Assembly: GCA_030949825.1 (NCBI GenBank)
Contig: JAUZSC010000008.1
Coordinates: 236,930-300,929, forward strand
Direction of reading: 5' to 3'
Source of the DNA: Sulfurimonas sp.
GTDB taxonomy: Bacteria; Campylobacterota; Campylobacteria; Campylobacterales; Sulfurimonadaceae
Length of the DNA stretch: 64,000 nucleotides
The notes under the pieces were generated by a model. The model was not told the DNA's origin. It made no database searches and saw only the letters and a program-made list of their open reading frames with translations. A program made the translations under genes and the position numbers. Shown in pieces: positions 26,474-36,908 of this stretch (position 1 is the first letter of the stretch; each line of letters begins with the position of its first letter).

Positions 26474-27346
26474 ATGCAAAATCTTAAAAAGATGCTCATA
26501 GCACATTCGCCAGATGCCGATGATATTTTTATGTACTATGCCATTAAATTTGGTTGGGTAGGCATGGACAATGTTGTTTTTGACAATATTGCAAAAGATA
26601 TTCAAAGCCTCAATGAAGATGCACTCAATGGCATCTACGATATTGTAGCCATTAGCTTTGCTCTTTATCCTCACATAAAAGAAGACTATGCTCCACTTCG
26701 TACGGCTGTAAGTTTTGGAGAGGGTTATGGTCCAAAAGTTATTAAGAAAAAAGGTGCGCAGCTCAAACGCAATTTTAAAGTTGCCCTGAGTGGTGAGCAT
26801 ACTACAAATGCTATGCTTTTTCGTATAAAATATCCAGATGCTAGAATCACTTATCTGAACTTTTTAGAAATAGAAAAAGCAGTACTTGATGGTGTTGTTC
26901 ATGCAGGTGTTCTTATTCATGAGTCTATCTTAACCTACGATGAAGAGCTTGAAGTAGAAATCGAACTATGGGATATTTGGCAAGAACTAGCAGGAAAAGA
27001 TTTACCTCTTCCTCTTGGTGGTATGGCGATTCGCCGCTCACTTCCACTCAACAAGGCTATCGCTTATGAGACTACACTTACTAAAGCTGTTCAAGTGGCA
27101 CGCGATCATAAAGATAGACTCTCTAAAATGCTTATTGAGAGAGACTTAGTTCGAATAGATGCTGCTACATTAGACAAGTACCTCGAACTTTATGCAAATG
27201 ACGAGTCCATAAGTCTTAGCGATATTCAATACAAAGCAATCGATAAACTCTTTGAGATAGGTTATAAAAATGGCTTTTACGATGCCCCTGTGAGCGTACA
27301 AGACTATCTTATTCCTACAGAGTACACAGAGTTGAGAAAAGGCTAA
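26474..27346 (+). CDS. mqnD: MqnD-like menaquinone (futalosine pathway) enzyme
   Basis: A 290-residue protein of the MqnA/MqnD family with a periplasmic-binding-protein-like fold but no signal peptide. HSPDADDIFMYYAI corresponds to the N-terminal SPxxDDxF motif, and DIVAISFALYPHI and HAGVLIHESILTY to the ligand-binding strands. MqnD converts cyclic dehypoxanthine futalosine to 1,4-dihydroxy-6-naphthoate. Campylobacterota make menaquinone by this route. It is followed closely by fliQ and murB on the same strand. Confidence 0.82.
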   Translation: MQNLKKMLIAHSPDADDIFMYYAIKFGWVGMDNVVFDNIAKDIQSLNEDALNGIYDIVAISFALYPHIKEDYAPLRTAVSFGEGYGPKVIKKKGAQLKRNFKVALSGEHTTNAMLFRIKYPDARITYLNFLEIEKAVLDGVVHAGVLIHESILTYDEELEVEIELWDIWQELAGKDLPLPLGGMAIRRSLPLNKAIAYETTLTKAVQVARDHKDRLSKMLIERDLVRIDAATLDKYLELYANDESISLSDIQYKAIDKLFEIGYKNGFYDAPVSVQDYLIPTEYTELRKG

Positions 27347-27348
27347 TA

Positions 27349-27615
27349 ATGGAAGCAAAACTTATTGCACTTGGGGTTGAAACTTTTAAGATAGCACTGC
27401 TTCTTGCACTTCCGGGTCTTTTAACTGGAATGTTTATAGGTCTTGCTGTTTCTATTTTTCAAGCAACAACTCAAATCAATGAAATGACACTCTCTTTTAT
27501 TCCTAAGATTATTGGGGTTGTTATTGTTATTGTCCTCACTATGCCATGGATGCTCAACTCCATGATAGATTTTTCAACAAATATTTTTAATATGATTCCT
27601 ACTTTTGTAGAGTAA
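27349..27615 (+). CDS. fliQ: Flagellar export apparatus protein FliQ
   Basis: An 88-residue membrane protein with two helices (ALLLALPGLLTGMFIGLAVS and IIGVVIVIVLTMPWM) around FQATTQINEMTLSFIPK, the classic FliQ/EscS motif. FliQ is part of the FliPQR core of the flagellar type III export gate. The pairing with murB matches the Helicobacter pylori order. Confidence 0.95.
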   Translation: MEAKLIALGVETFKIALLLALPGLLTGMFIGLAVSIFQATTQINEMTLSFIPKIIGVVIVIVLTMPWMLNSMIDFSTNIFNMIPTFVE

Positions 27616-27630
27616 TCTTTTTATTCTCCT

Positions 27631-28449
27631 ATGCCTACAAAACGAATAAATTTTTCAAAATACTCTTCTTTTAAAATAGGTCAAGAGATAGATGTCGCTC
27701 TTCTAGAAGATCCTTCTGATTTTAACGATAGTTTTTATCTTTTAGGCGCATGCAACAACACACTTATAGGCACACAACCTCCTCCACTTATTATTCTCTC
27801 TAAAAAATATGACTTTATAAAAATAGAGAATAACACCCTTGTCATCGGAGCAGCAACTCCCTCTGGAAAAATAGCTTCTTTTTGTAAGAAAAATAATATC
27901 GCGAACTTTGAATTAGTCTCGCATCTGCCAGGAACGCTTGGCGGTTTAGTGTATATGAATGCAGGACTTAAAGAATATGAGATATTTAATCATCTCATCT
28001 CTATAAAAACATGTGCATCTACGCTTCAAAAAGATGAAATAAACTATGGCTACAGATTTACAGACATTAGCTCCCCTATTCTTGAAGTAACTTTTGAACT
28101 CAAATCAGGATTTGACACTTCCAAGGTAGCAATGTTTAAAAAAATGCGCTCAAATCAGCCCTCAACTCCAAGTGCAGGTAGCTGTTTTAAAAACCCTGTG
28201 AGTGATTACGGAGGACGACTTATAGAAGCTGTTGGACTCAAGGGAAAAAGAGTGGGAGATATGGAGTTTAGTACGGTGCACGCAAACTTTTTAGTTAATC
28301 ATGGAAAGGGAACTTTTGATGATGCCATCTACTTAATACAAGAAGCTCAAAAAAGAGTTTATAAAGAATTTGATATTTGGCTTGAGTGTGAGATAATTAT
28401 TTTAGATGTAAGGTTTATGAGCGACACATCGCCACTCATAAAAAGTTAA
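27631..28449 (+). CDS. murB: UDP-N-acetylenolpyruvoylglucosamine reductase MurB (short form)
   Basis: A 272-residue FAD enzyme that reduces UDP-GlcNAc-enolpyruvate to UDP-MurNAc in peptidoglycan synthesis. Family features: SHLPGTLGGLVYMNAG (FAD/substrate site), SAGSCFKNP with the catalytic Ser, GGRLIEAVGLKGKRVGD and STVHANFLVNHGKG. The FAD domain is shorter than in E. coli MurB, as in H. pylori. It converges with tpx, 6 bp between stops. Confidence 0.93.
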   Translation: MPTKRINFSKYSSFKIGQEIDVALLEDPSDFNDSFYLLGACNNTLIGTQPPPLIILSKKYDFIKIENNTLVIGAATPSGKIASFCKKNNIANFELVSHLPGTLGGLVYMNAGLKEYEIFNHLISIKTCASTLQKDEINYGYRFTDISSPILEVTFELKSGFDTSKVAMFKKMRSNQPSTPSAGSCFKNPVSDYGGRLIEAVGLKGKRVGDMEFSTVHANFLVNHGKGTFDDAIYLIQEAQKRVYKEFDIWLECEIIILDVRFMSDTSPLIKS

Positions 28450-28455
28450 AGAGGT

Positions 28456-28959
28456 CTAACTTACAGCGGCGATTGCAGCGTCGTAGTTTGGTTCTTCTGT
28501 GATTTCTGGACAAATTTCTTTGTATGTAACGATACCATCAGCATCTACAACAAAGATTGCTCTACAAGTAACACCTGCAAGAACAGAACCACCAAGTAAA
28601 ACACCATAAGCATTTGCGAAATCTTTGTTTCTAAAGTCAGAAGTAACAGTTAACTTGTCAATTCCTTCAGCTGAACAAAAACGACCCGATGCAAATGGTA
28701 AATCTAAAGAAACGATAGTAGCAGTAACACCTGATAAATCTGCAACTTTAGCGTTAAAGTTTCGAGTTTCAGTAGCACATACACCCGTGTCTAAAGAAGG
28801 AACAACGATAATAAGTTGTTTAGTACCATTAGCACCACCAACAACAACATCGCCTAAACCTGCAGAGTTTACAACAGTAATCGCTGGTGCTTTGTCTCCA
28901 ACATTTACTTCATTTCCTATTAGTTCTACATCTGTACCTTTGAATTTTGTAGTTGCCAT
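28456..28959 (-). CDS. tpx: Thiol peroxidase Tpx
   Basis: A 167-residue atypical 2-Cys peroxiredoxin. PSLDTGVCATETRNFN holds the peroxidatic Cys and RFCSAEG the resolving Cys, both at the positions of bacterial Tpx. It reduces peroxides with electrons from thioredoxin in the periplasm or cytoplasm; there is no signal peptide here. A single gene with its own promoter. Confidence 0.95.
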   Translation of the reverse strand: MATTKFKGTDVELIGNEVNVGDKAPAITVVNSAGLGDVVVGGANGTKQLIIVVPSLDTGVCATETRNFNAKVADLSGVTATIVSLDLPFASGRFCSAEGIDKLTVTSDFRNKDFANAYGVLLGGSVLAGVTCRAIFVVDADGIVTYKEICPEITEEPNYDAAIAAVS

Positions 28960-29058
28960 GTATTGGCTCCTTGTTAGTTAATTTTATGAAAAGGATTATA
29001 ATGAAATATCTTAAGAAATTTCTTATTAAAAAATCTAGTGTTTTTTGCTAAGTTTGAC

Positions 29059-30042
29059 TTATAAAATACTACGAGGAGAACTCTCTAAATCTTCGATGGA
29101 ATCAAACATATCTAATTTATACATCTCAGTAGCCACGCGCCCTATCATCGCCGCATTGTCAGAACAGTACTTCAATTCACTCAAGAGTAACTCTGCCTTA
29201 TGCGGTTCTAAAAGTTTTTCTATTTCAGCTCGTAAATACAGGTTTGCACTCGCACCACCAACAATAGCAAATGTCTTAGGTCGCACAGTTTTAAAATACT
29301 TCTTCAACTTCATAGTCAGATGCTTCGTAGCAATATGCTCAAATGAGGCAGCAATGTCTTTGTATTTTTCTTTATCATCACCAGCATCAACAACTGCCAA
29401 ACGCACTGCATTTTTAAGACCCGAGTACGAAAAAGCGATTAAAGGCGATTGATGAAGAGGCACAGTAAAGTTATACTTTAACCTGTCCCCATCTTTTGCT
29501 AAGTCTTGAATGAGTGGACCACCCGGATAACCTAGCCCCATCATTTTTGCACATTTATCAAAACTTTCACCAAAACTATCGTCCATACTTTTAGCTACTG
29601 TTTTTATATCTGTTAAACTTTTTACTTCCATCACTTGCGTGTGTCCACCTGAAACTAACAAGACTGTTAGTGGAAAGACAGTCTCTTTTTCGATAAACAA
29701 AGAATAAATATGTCCCACAAGATGGTTTACCCCAATGATAGGAATATCTAAAGCAACAGCAATAGCCTTAGCCATAATCACACCCTCTACAAGTGTTACA
29801 GCCAAACCTGGAGTTGATGTAACCGCTACTGCTTTTAAGTCCTTAAAATAAGGTTCACATGCTTCTAGTATTTTAGGAAGTGCCTCTGCATGAAGACGAG
29901 CAGCGAGTTCTGGAACAACGCCACCGTATACAGAATGCTCTAATTCTTGACTTATTTTTTTGTGAAAAAGGAGTTTGTTGGTCGCTATTTCTGTTATAGA
30001 TATTGCTGAGTCATCGCATGAGCTTTCTATGGCTAAAATCAT
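29059..30042 (-). CDS. tsaD: tRNA N6-adenosine threonylcarbamoyltransferase TsaD
   Basis: A 327-residue ASKHA-fold enzyme that transfers threonylcarbamoyl to A37 of ANN-decoding tRNAs, with TsaB and Tsa[13 protein letters not shown], the metal-site motif [14 protein letters not shown] and GGASAN are present. The ATG at 30042 overlaps the corrected stop of the upstream restriction-modification gene (ATGA), so an essential gene is coupled to a mobile defence gene. Confidence 0.95.
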   Translation of the reverse strand: MILAIESSCDDSAISITEIATNKLLFHKKISQELEHSVYGGVVPELAARLHAEALPKILEACEPYFKDLKAVAVTSTPGLAVTLVEGVIMAKAIAVALDIPIIGVNHLVGHIYSLFIEKETVFPLTVLLVSGGHTQVMEVKSLTDIKTVAKSMDDSFGESFDKCAKMMGLGYPGGPLIQDLAKDGDRLKYNFTVPLHQSPLIAFSYSGLKNAVRLAVVDAGDDKEKYKDIAASFEHIATKHLTMKLKKYFKTVRPKTFAIVGGASANLYLRAEIEKLLEPHKAELLLSELKYCSDNAAMIGRVATEMYKLDMFDSIEDLESSPRSIL

Positions 30043-33000
30043 TTTAAATACTTTTCTAATATATCTTGTTTTTCTTGTGGAATTTCAGATAATTCTTTTT
30101 CTTTTTTTAATAATTTTCTTATCTATAATCTGTATTTTAGCAGTCATCTCTTTTTGTTCTTTTATAGATGCTAAAGGGATTTTAATTCCTTTTATTCTCT
30201 CTATTGAAGCTCTTTTTGTTCTTGAGAACTCTAAACTCTCACCCTCTTTATTTAGAATATATGCTAAAAGTTGTTCATCAATTGTATTGTTTTTAACTCT
30301 CAGTACTCCACAATGGTCGGTCGGATAAAAAGCTTTTTCTTTTGGCAAACAATTCACCATCCAATCACCATCTATCCCCCATATCACGGAGGGTGTATTA
30401 TATGTGTCTAATAAATGCTTGTCTATATATCCAAAAGGCTCAAAAACATTTGCACTGTATATAGGAATTTTTTCTTTTTCCTGTACATCACCTTTTAATA
30501 CTCTTTTTCCGATTGTAACACTAAAAGTATCTGTATCATTTAATCTAATTATTGTCTTAGCATTTGAAATAATATCTATGAATATATTTTCTTTATTTTG
30601 TTTTAGTTGCTCAATTTCTTTTTTATTATTCTTTTCTTTCTTTTCTAGTTCTTCTATTTCGTATACAATCTTTTCTTGTATATCTTTTGGAGCTAATGGA
30701 ATTTTAATTTCTTTTAAATACTTATAATGTCTTTCATACTTATTTTTATTTTCTATTATACCCTCAACTAATATACTTAAAATAATATAATAATATTTTA
30801 TTATAAATCTACTGTCTGGCTTCAAAAGCACCGTTCCATCAGCTCCTCTTATAAATTCAAAATCTATAAATTTAAAACTGCAACTATGATCACCAAAAAC
30901 AACTAAAGGTAAATCGTCTATCACTTCTTCATTATTTGTGTATCCACTAATAAGATTATTTTGTTCTTGCGTTACAACTGGGATTCTAGCAACTTCCAAT
31001 ATGTCATCTTTTGAAATTTTTGTTGTATTTCTTTTAATCTTATCTAATGAGTTGCTTATTAAAATCTGCTCATATTTTATTCCAATATTAACTTTTTTTT
31101 TAACACTCAAAGATACAGACTTCTCAAAAGTACTTCTATCAAAAGTCATCATATCAACTAAATCAACATAAGATATATTATCTTTTAAACTCTCATCTAT
31201 CTCTTTTTCTTCGCCACTAAATGCACTATAAATATAACTATTTACTTTTAAATTATTTTCATACGAGTTAGCGTCAAAAAGTGATGTGCATTCATCTATA
31301 CTTTTACCTCTTTGAATAGGATGAATTCCTTCGCTTCCTCTTCTGTTACTAAACTCATAACCTAAAAATTGCTTCTCTTTTTTCTTTTCACCTGTTTTTA
31401 CTACTGTTACCTTTTGAAAATAAGCCATTATAAAAAAGCATACTTTTTCTTTTTCAAGTTCTACTATTTCATCAATAGTATTATATTTTTTATTGTATTC
31501 ACCATACAACCCATTCGATAATATTTTATCATTTGGAGTTTGCTCAAGTAGACTAATATAATCATCAAAATCTATATCTTCCCAAACATGACTTATATAT
31601 TTTGATAATGGTTTTTCTACTCCATGGATTGTTATATCTTGTTTATTTTCAAAAAGCTTATTCACAGATGCTTTAATATTTACATGTATCATATTGTTTT
31701 TTCTGCGTAAAAATAAAACAACAGTATTTGTTCCTGTTGCCATGAAAGTGCTTGAGCCAAGTTCTGTGATACTCACAATATCAAAATAATTTAATATTAT
31801 TTCTCTTGTTTTTGTATAAATTCCACCATTACTTAAAATACTACTTGGAAGTATAATGCCAGCTATCCCACCATCTTTTAGAAGCTGTTTTGTTCGCTCA
31901 ATAAACAAAGCTTCTATCTCACTACTTTGATCGGTTAGTTTGTCATAAAGTTCAAAGTCATCGCTATTAAATTTTTTACTTATATTTTTAAATGCACTTA
32001 CAGAGTACGGAGGATTAGAGACTACAATATCAAATTTTTTATTATCTTGGGGATAATTTTTATCTTGATGATTTAACTTTCCTTTATATTCTTTCGTATT
32101 GGTAAAGTTGGATAAACCGTCGCCATGAATAACTTTAGCTAAACCATCTCCATGCAAGTAGCATCCTACTTTAGCAGTTTTTACGAGTCTATAATCTTTT
32201 TCTATTCCATACACATAATCATAAGCCCAATCAAAATGGTCAGTTTTCCAACTCTTTATTTTTCTCGTTGTATCTTGAATATATGGATCTGTTTCAATAC
32301 GATTAAGTTCTTTTTGTATCTCATCCATAGCTTCAGTAATAAAATGTCCACTTCCTACAGCATAATCAATTACATTTGGTAAAAGTTCATCTCGCTCACC
32401 TTTTAAAAGTTTTTCTTTAATTATTTTGTCAAAAGGAATACTTCTAATTATAAATCTTGCTATAGGAACAGGGGTGAAGAATTGTCCAACTTCTTGCTTA
32501 AGCCCCGTCGTTAAGAGTAACTCAAAGAAGTCACTTAAAAATTGCTGTTTTTTTGCATATCGTATTTTAAAGTTTTGAAGAAGCTCTACTATCTCTTTTA
32601 CTACGATTGCATTTTCTTCAAATGTTTCTTGGTCAAACACATCTTTAATCGCAAATTCATTGTTTTTTTGAAGTCTTATTTTTGTGAATTCTTCTAGAAG
32701 TAACTGTTTTACACTATTATCAAGTGTTCCAAATTTCTCTTCAAATTCATCATCACTTAAGTCAGTCACTTCTTTATCTAGAAATTCCTTCATTCCTCTT
32801 TGGTAAAGATTTGTTAACCTTTTTTGGAATGCCACATGAGTATCAATACCCTCTAGCCACTGAAATTCCAACTCTTTATCTGGGCTCGTATGCTTTTCAT
32901 CCATAATTTTACAAAGAAATAAAGTAAAAATTTTATTAAAAGCATTGGGTTTATCAGAGACTACATTATGTCGTAAAATTTCCATAAATCGGTTAAATAT

Positions 33001-33702
33001 AAAACTACTATCTTCTTGTTTTATGTCTACTAAATCTTTAGGAGTCAATGCCTTACTTTCATAATTATAAGCAGTATTCCAATTATTAAATACACCATTA
33101 TTTTTACTTGTTTTATTCCACCTGTCATACAAATCTCTTACATTACTTGTGGTTTTATATTCTTCTTCTATCTTCACTATTTCATTTTTATATTCTATTC
33201 TTTTCGCTATTATGTCCGAAGCATATAAAACTAAAACTTCTGCTTTTTTATCTTGCTGAAAATAAGTAAAGAGCTGTCCACCATCTTTTTTCTGTTTAGA
33301 AAAAGCTTTATCAAACTCTTTTGTCCAGGTTTTACACTCAATCATCATATATGCTGAGCCATCATCATTTGTCACTAAGATGTCAAGTCTTCCACTTGTT
33401 CCATGTCCACTTGGATAAACTTTTTCTAACACTAAGTTCTGAGGAGGATAATCTTTATTTAAAAGTCTATCTACACATTCTAATACTACTAAGTCTTCAT
33501 CTTTTGTAATTTTTTGGATTGAATTTTTAGAATTATTAAAAAAAATACTTTTACCAAAATGAATAGTGTTTTTATCAAGATCTAATTCTATAATATAATT
33601 GTTATGATTTACATACTTTTTTTGATAAATATTTACACAGTTCTCTTTTGGAATAAATTCTAATGCGGTGATTAAAGTATTGATATCGTCATTAATATTC
33701 AT
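30039..33702 (-). CDS. Single-chain restriction-modification enzyme (nuclease-methylase-specificity fusion; C-terminal frameshift)
   Basis: A protein of about 1,220 residues. The N-terminus has a PD-(D/E)XK-type nuclease core (D107 in GRLDIL, E122-C-K124). A HsdM-like N6-adenine methylase follows, with AdoMet motif I at D446-YAVGSGHF and motif IV NPPY at 563-566. The C-terminal third has HsdS-like target-recognition segments, each ending in a coiled coil ([20 protein letters not shown] and [13 protein letters not shown]). This matches Type IIG/Type I-like fused enzymes. As sequenced the frame stops at 30085; removing one T of the T7 at 30102-30108 extends it with [20 protein letters not shown] to a TGA at 30039-30041. 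Confidence 0.85.
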
Positions 33703-33805
33703 CGTGTCCTCTTTACTTTTTTTTTAAAATACTATAAAAATGATAGTTCTTTAAAATAAATGTCAAATTGTCATGTATTTGATAGAATTTTATATTTTAG
33801 CATAA

Positions 33806-34864
33806 TTAAATACTACTTCTAATCGCAGCATCTATCATAAAAACATCATCCACATTTTTTGGTGCATCTGTATACTTTTCATAAGCCTGTATAATCGTTT
33901 TACTAATTTCCATAAAGCCTATTTCTTTGTTTATAAACCTTTGTATCGCAACTTCATTCGCAGCATTTACGATGACACCACGGTTTGGATTTTTGAGTAA
34001 GTCATTTTTTATTTCCCAAATAGGATAACGGTCTTTTTTTATCTCTCGAAATTCTAAACTTCCAACTTTAAGTAAGTCTACATGGGCTAAAATATTTTCA
34101 TCCATTTTTTCATCAAGCGCGTAAGCGATTGGGAGTTGCATATTTGCGTGTGCGAAATGTGCGGTAGTTGAGCCGTCTTTAAAGTCTATAAGTGCGTGAA
34201 TGAGTGATTGTGTTTCCATAATAGCGTCGTATTCACCCTCACCAAAAAGCCAACGGGCTTCTAAGAGTTCAAACATTTTGTTAACCATTGTTGCAGAGTC
34301 TATCGTGATTTTTTGCCCCATAGACCAGTTTGGATGCTTTTGCGTGTCGGCTAAACTTGCAGTTTTTAGTTTGTCTAAATTCCAGTCTCGAAATGCTCCA
34401 CCACTTGCGGTAATTATCATCTTTTTTATGGGTCTGTCTTGGAGTAAATACCACAAACCAAAATGTTCAGAGTCAATAGGCTGAATCTTGCTTGCATCTA
34501 TGAATTTTCCACAAGCAACAAGCGATTCTTTGTTTGCAAGAGCTACTTTTTTACCACACTCTATGGCTTTTAAAGTTGGACGAAGACCTAAAAAGCCTAC
34601 GAGTGCATTTACTACTAAGTCACTTGAAGCATCTGCTATTATTTTCAAGGTATTTTCTTGCCCTGCGTAGACATTATTGTGATTAACCTTAGCTATGTCT
34701 TCTTCGTCTGATACCACTACGACTTTAGGCTTATGTGTTTGTATTTGTTCATTTAAAAGCTTTATATTTTTCCCACAGACTAAAACCTCAACGGCTATGT
34801 TAAATCTTTTTGCTACTGCGAGGGTATTTACGCCTATAGAACCTGTGCATCCAAGTAAAATCAT
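33806..34864 (-). CDS. dxr: 1-deoxy-D-xylulose 5-phosphate reductoisomerase
   Basis: A 352-residue NADPH enzyme of the MEP isoprenoid pathway. The N-terminal GCTGSIGVNTL binds NADPH; the substrate and metal site includes SEHFGLWYLL, TASGGAFRDW and KITIDSATMVNKMFE. The gene is immediately downstream of cdsA (4 bp gap), an arrangement common in bacteria. Confidence 0.95.
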   Translation of the reverse strand: MILLGCTGSIGVNTLAVAKRFNIAVEVLVCGKNIKLLNEQIQTHKPKVVVVSDEEDIAKVNHNNVYAGQENTLKIIADASSDLVVNALVGFLGLRPTLKAIECGKKVALANKESLVACGKFIDASKIQPIDSEHFGLWYLLQDRPIKKMIITASGGAFRDWNLDKLKTASLADTQKHPNWSMGQKITIDSATMVNKMFELLEARWLFGEGEYDAIMETQSLIHALIDFKDGSTTAHFAHANMQLPIAYALDEKMDENILAHVDLLKVGSLEFREIKKDRYPIWEIKNDLLKNPNRGVIVNAANEVAIQRFINKEIGFMEISKTIIQAYEKYTDAPKNVDDVFMIDAAIRSSI

Positions 34865-34868
34865 CTAC

Positions 34869-35627
34869 TTATACAAGACCCCGCAAGAGAACAACCATAA
34901 CGATTCCCCCAAAAAGATAACCATCTATTCTATCTAAGATGCCACCATGACCGGGTAAAATATCTCCACTGTCTTTTACATCTGCCGCGCGTTTAAGTGA
35001 ACTTTCAAACAAGTCTCCAAAAATAGAACTCACTGCTACTAAAAATGAAATAAGAAGTGCAGTTCCTAAGTCAACTATAATAAGACCAAAAAACATGCCC
35101 CCTAAAGTTGCAACAGCAATACCGCCAAATACACCCTCAAGCGTTTTGTTTGGACTCGTCTCACAAAACTGTGTCTTACCTAAACTTTTCCCAACAACAT
35201 AGGCGCCAACATCAGTAAGTGCTACAACAGCAAGCAACCATAAAAGCGAAGCTACTCCGTACTCTTGGTACATTGTAAAGATAAAAAGCATTCCCGCAGT
35301 TGGATAAATAAAAGGCAGAAAGTCTTTGTACTCTAAGTCTTTGTTGTACGCTATTGCTCCAGCATACGCCACAGATGCTAAGATAAATAAATCATCTCCA
35401 TAAGGATACACACCAGCAATAAGCCAGATGCCAACAGCATAAAGAAATAAACTCTCATTTTCAAGCTTAAAAAGCATCATCGCTTCTTTAAAGGCAAGTA
35501 AATAAACCGCTCCAAAAATAAGCCACATTAAAAAGAAGTTATCTATTATTCCGATTAGAAAAACTGCCCCAAGTAAGGCGAAACCTGTAATTATTCTCTC
35601 TCTGTTTGCTTCAAAAATTTTCATCAT
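34869..35627 (-). CDS. cdsA: Phosphatidate cytidylyltransferase CdsA
   Basis: A 252-residue polytopic membrane enzyme forming CDP-diacylglycerol for phospholipid synthesis. The C-terminal signature is visible as LKRAADVKDSGDILPGHGG followed by ILDRIDGYLFGG. Seven or eight helices are apparent. Operon with dxr. Confidence 0.94.
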   Translation of the reverse strand: MMKIFEANRERIITGFALLGAVFLIGIIDNFFLMWLIFGAVYLLAFKEAMMLFKLENESLFLYAVGIWLIAGVYPYGDDLFILASVAYAGAIAYNKDLEYKDFLPFIYPTAGMLFIFTMYQEYGVASLLWLLAVVALTDVGAYVVGKSLGKTQFCETSPNKTLEGVFGGIAVATLGGMFFGLIIVDLGTALLISFLVAVSSIFGDLFESSLKRAADVKDSGDILPGHGGILDRIDGYLFGGIVMVVLLRGLV

Positions 35628-35681
35628 AAAAAAATCCTACTTTATATATATTAGGATTATATCAAATTCCCCTTTAAAGTC

Positions 35682-36539
35682 TTAGCGTTTGCGTTTTGTT
35701 ATATAAATCATCAAAGATAATGCAAACATAAAGATGGATGTTCCTATCATCAAATAAAGTGCGTTTATCATATTGTCTGGGTTTTCTATTGCTATCTTAA
35801 ACACAACCATTAAGGTCTCAATAGAAAGGGCAATGAGAATCGTCACAAGAAATTTTGTAAGTACCTTTATCTCGATTTTTGAATCTTTCACATAACTTTT
35901 AAAATACACTTCTTGTTCTAAGATAGTCTTTGCTAAATCAAAGATAGCAAGACCTAAAGTAGTTGCGATAATAGGCTTAAAAATTGTATCTATACTGAGT
36001 TTTGAATGAAAAAGATTGGATAAAAAGTCTGCGGCTGCATACAAAATTGTAACAAGCGATAAAAGCATCATAAAATAACCAGTCAAGAGATAAAAAGATT
36101 TTGTTATTTCACTAAAAATCTTATGTTTTTCTATAAAACCTAAGCGTTCTAAAAGAACCTCGACAATAAGATCCATAAAGATAATTTTATCACCCTCTTT
36201 TTTTGAAACAGTAATACAGATATTTTTTGTCGCGCTATTTTGGTAAGGCTGCGTAAAAGCAAAGCCATTCTCTTTAATACTCAATTTATCAATAAGGGAA
36301 TCTCTACTTTTTCCTTTTTCATTTTCATCGTATTTATGTTTATAAAAATTACCTGATGTTTGGACTTTAGTTGTGTGTTCAACAATATAGGCAAGTTCTA
36401 ATGATGGAAAAATCTTAAACATTTTCTTGAATTTATCGCTTTTAGATGCACATAACTCACCTTGTTTTTCAAGTGAGTCTTCTATAAATTTTTCTATTTT
36501 GGATTGGTTAAGTAAGTAAATATCTATATTTTCTTTCAT
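35682..36539 (-). CDS. Hypothetical membrane protein
   Basis: A 285-residue protein I do not recognise. The N-terminal about 145 residues are soluble and Lys/Glu-rich, with a possible sensor-like region (GFAFTQPYQNSATKNICITVSKK). Then come at least four hydrophobic helices (SFYLLTGYFMMLLSLVTILY, IIATTLGLAIFDLAKTIL, FLVTILIALSIETLMVVF and MIGTSIFMFALSLMIYI). It may be a membrane sensor-like protein. It is separated from cdsA by about 55 bp and may start its own unit. Confidence 0.6.
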   Translation of the reverse strand: MKENIDIYLLNQSKIEKFIEDSLEKQGELCASKSDKFKKMFKIFPSLELAYIVEHTTKVQTSGNFYKHKYDENEKGKSRDSLIDKLSIKENGFAFTQPYQNSATKNICITVSKKEGDKIIFMDLIVEVLLERLGFIEKHKIFSEITKSFYLLTGYFMMLLSLVTILYAAADFLSNLFHSKLSIDTIFKPIIATTLGLAIFDLAKTILEQEVYFKSYVKDSKIEIKVLTKFLVTILIALSIETLMVVFKIAIENPDNMINALYLMIGTSIFMFALSLMIYITKRKR

Positions 36540-36593
36540 TTTTGCACCTTAAATCAGATGCAAAATTATAACATTGACTAGGAGACAGAACGA

Positions 36594-36893
36594 TTACACT
36601 TTTATATCGAGTTTATAAATCTCTTGAAGAGGATTTTCATCTTCTTTTTCGTCTTCTTTCTTGTTTCTCTTAGTTTCACGCTCAGCCTCATCTCTTTGAT
36701 GTTCTTTATCTTCATCCACTTCATGGTTTTCTTCCGTCGGACGCACTTCTAAAACTTTTTCGTCTTTTTCTTGCACAGCTGCTTGTGCTACCATATTTTG
36801 AAAGTCTACTCGACTATTGTGTGCATTTTGCACTGAAGATACATTGGCAGTCATTTGGTTTACAAATATTGCGCTTCCCACTGGTCCAATCAT
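36594..36893 (-). CDS. Small charged hypothetical protein
   Basis: A 99-residue protein. The first 40 residues (MIGPVGSAIFVNQMTANV) are conserved-looking and uncharged; residues 43-90 are almost all Glu, Asp, Lys and Arg, probably disordered or coiled. It lies 15 bp downstream of the RqcH-like gene. No family recognised. Confidence 0.6.
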   Translation of the reverse strand: MIGPVGSAIFVNQMTANVSSVQNAHNSRVDFQNMVAQAAVQEKDEKVLEVRPTEENHEVDEDKEHQRDEAERETKRNKKEDEKEDENPLQEIYKLDIKV

Positions 36894-36908
36894 AATAAAG
36901 TTGCTCCC

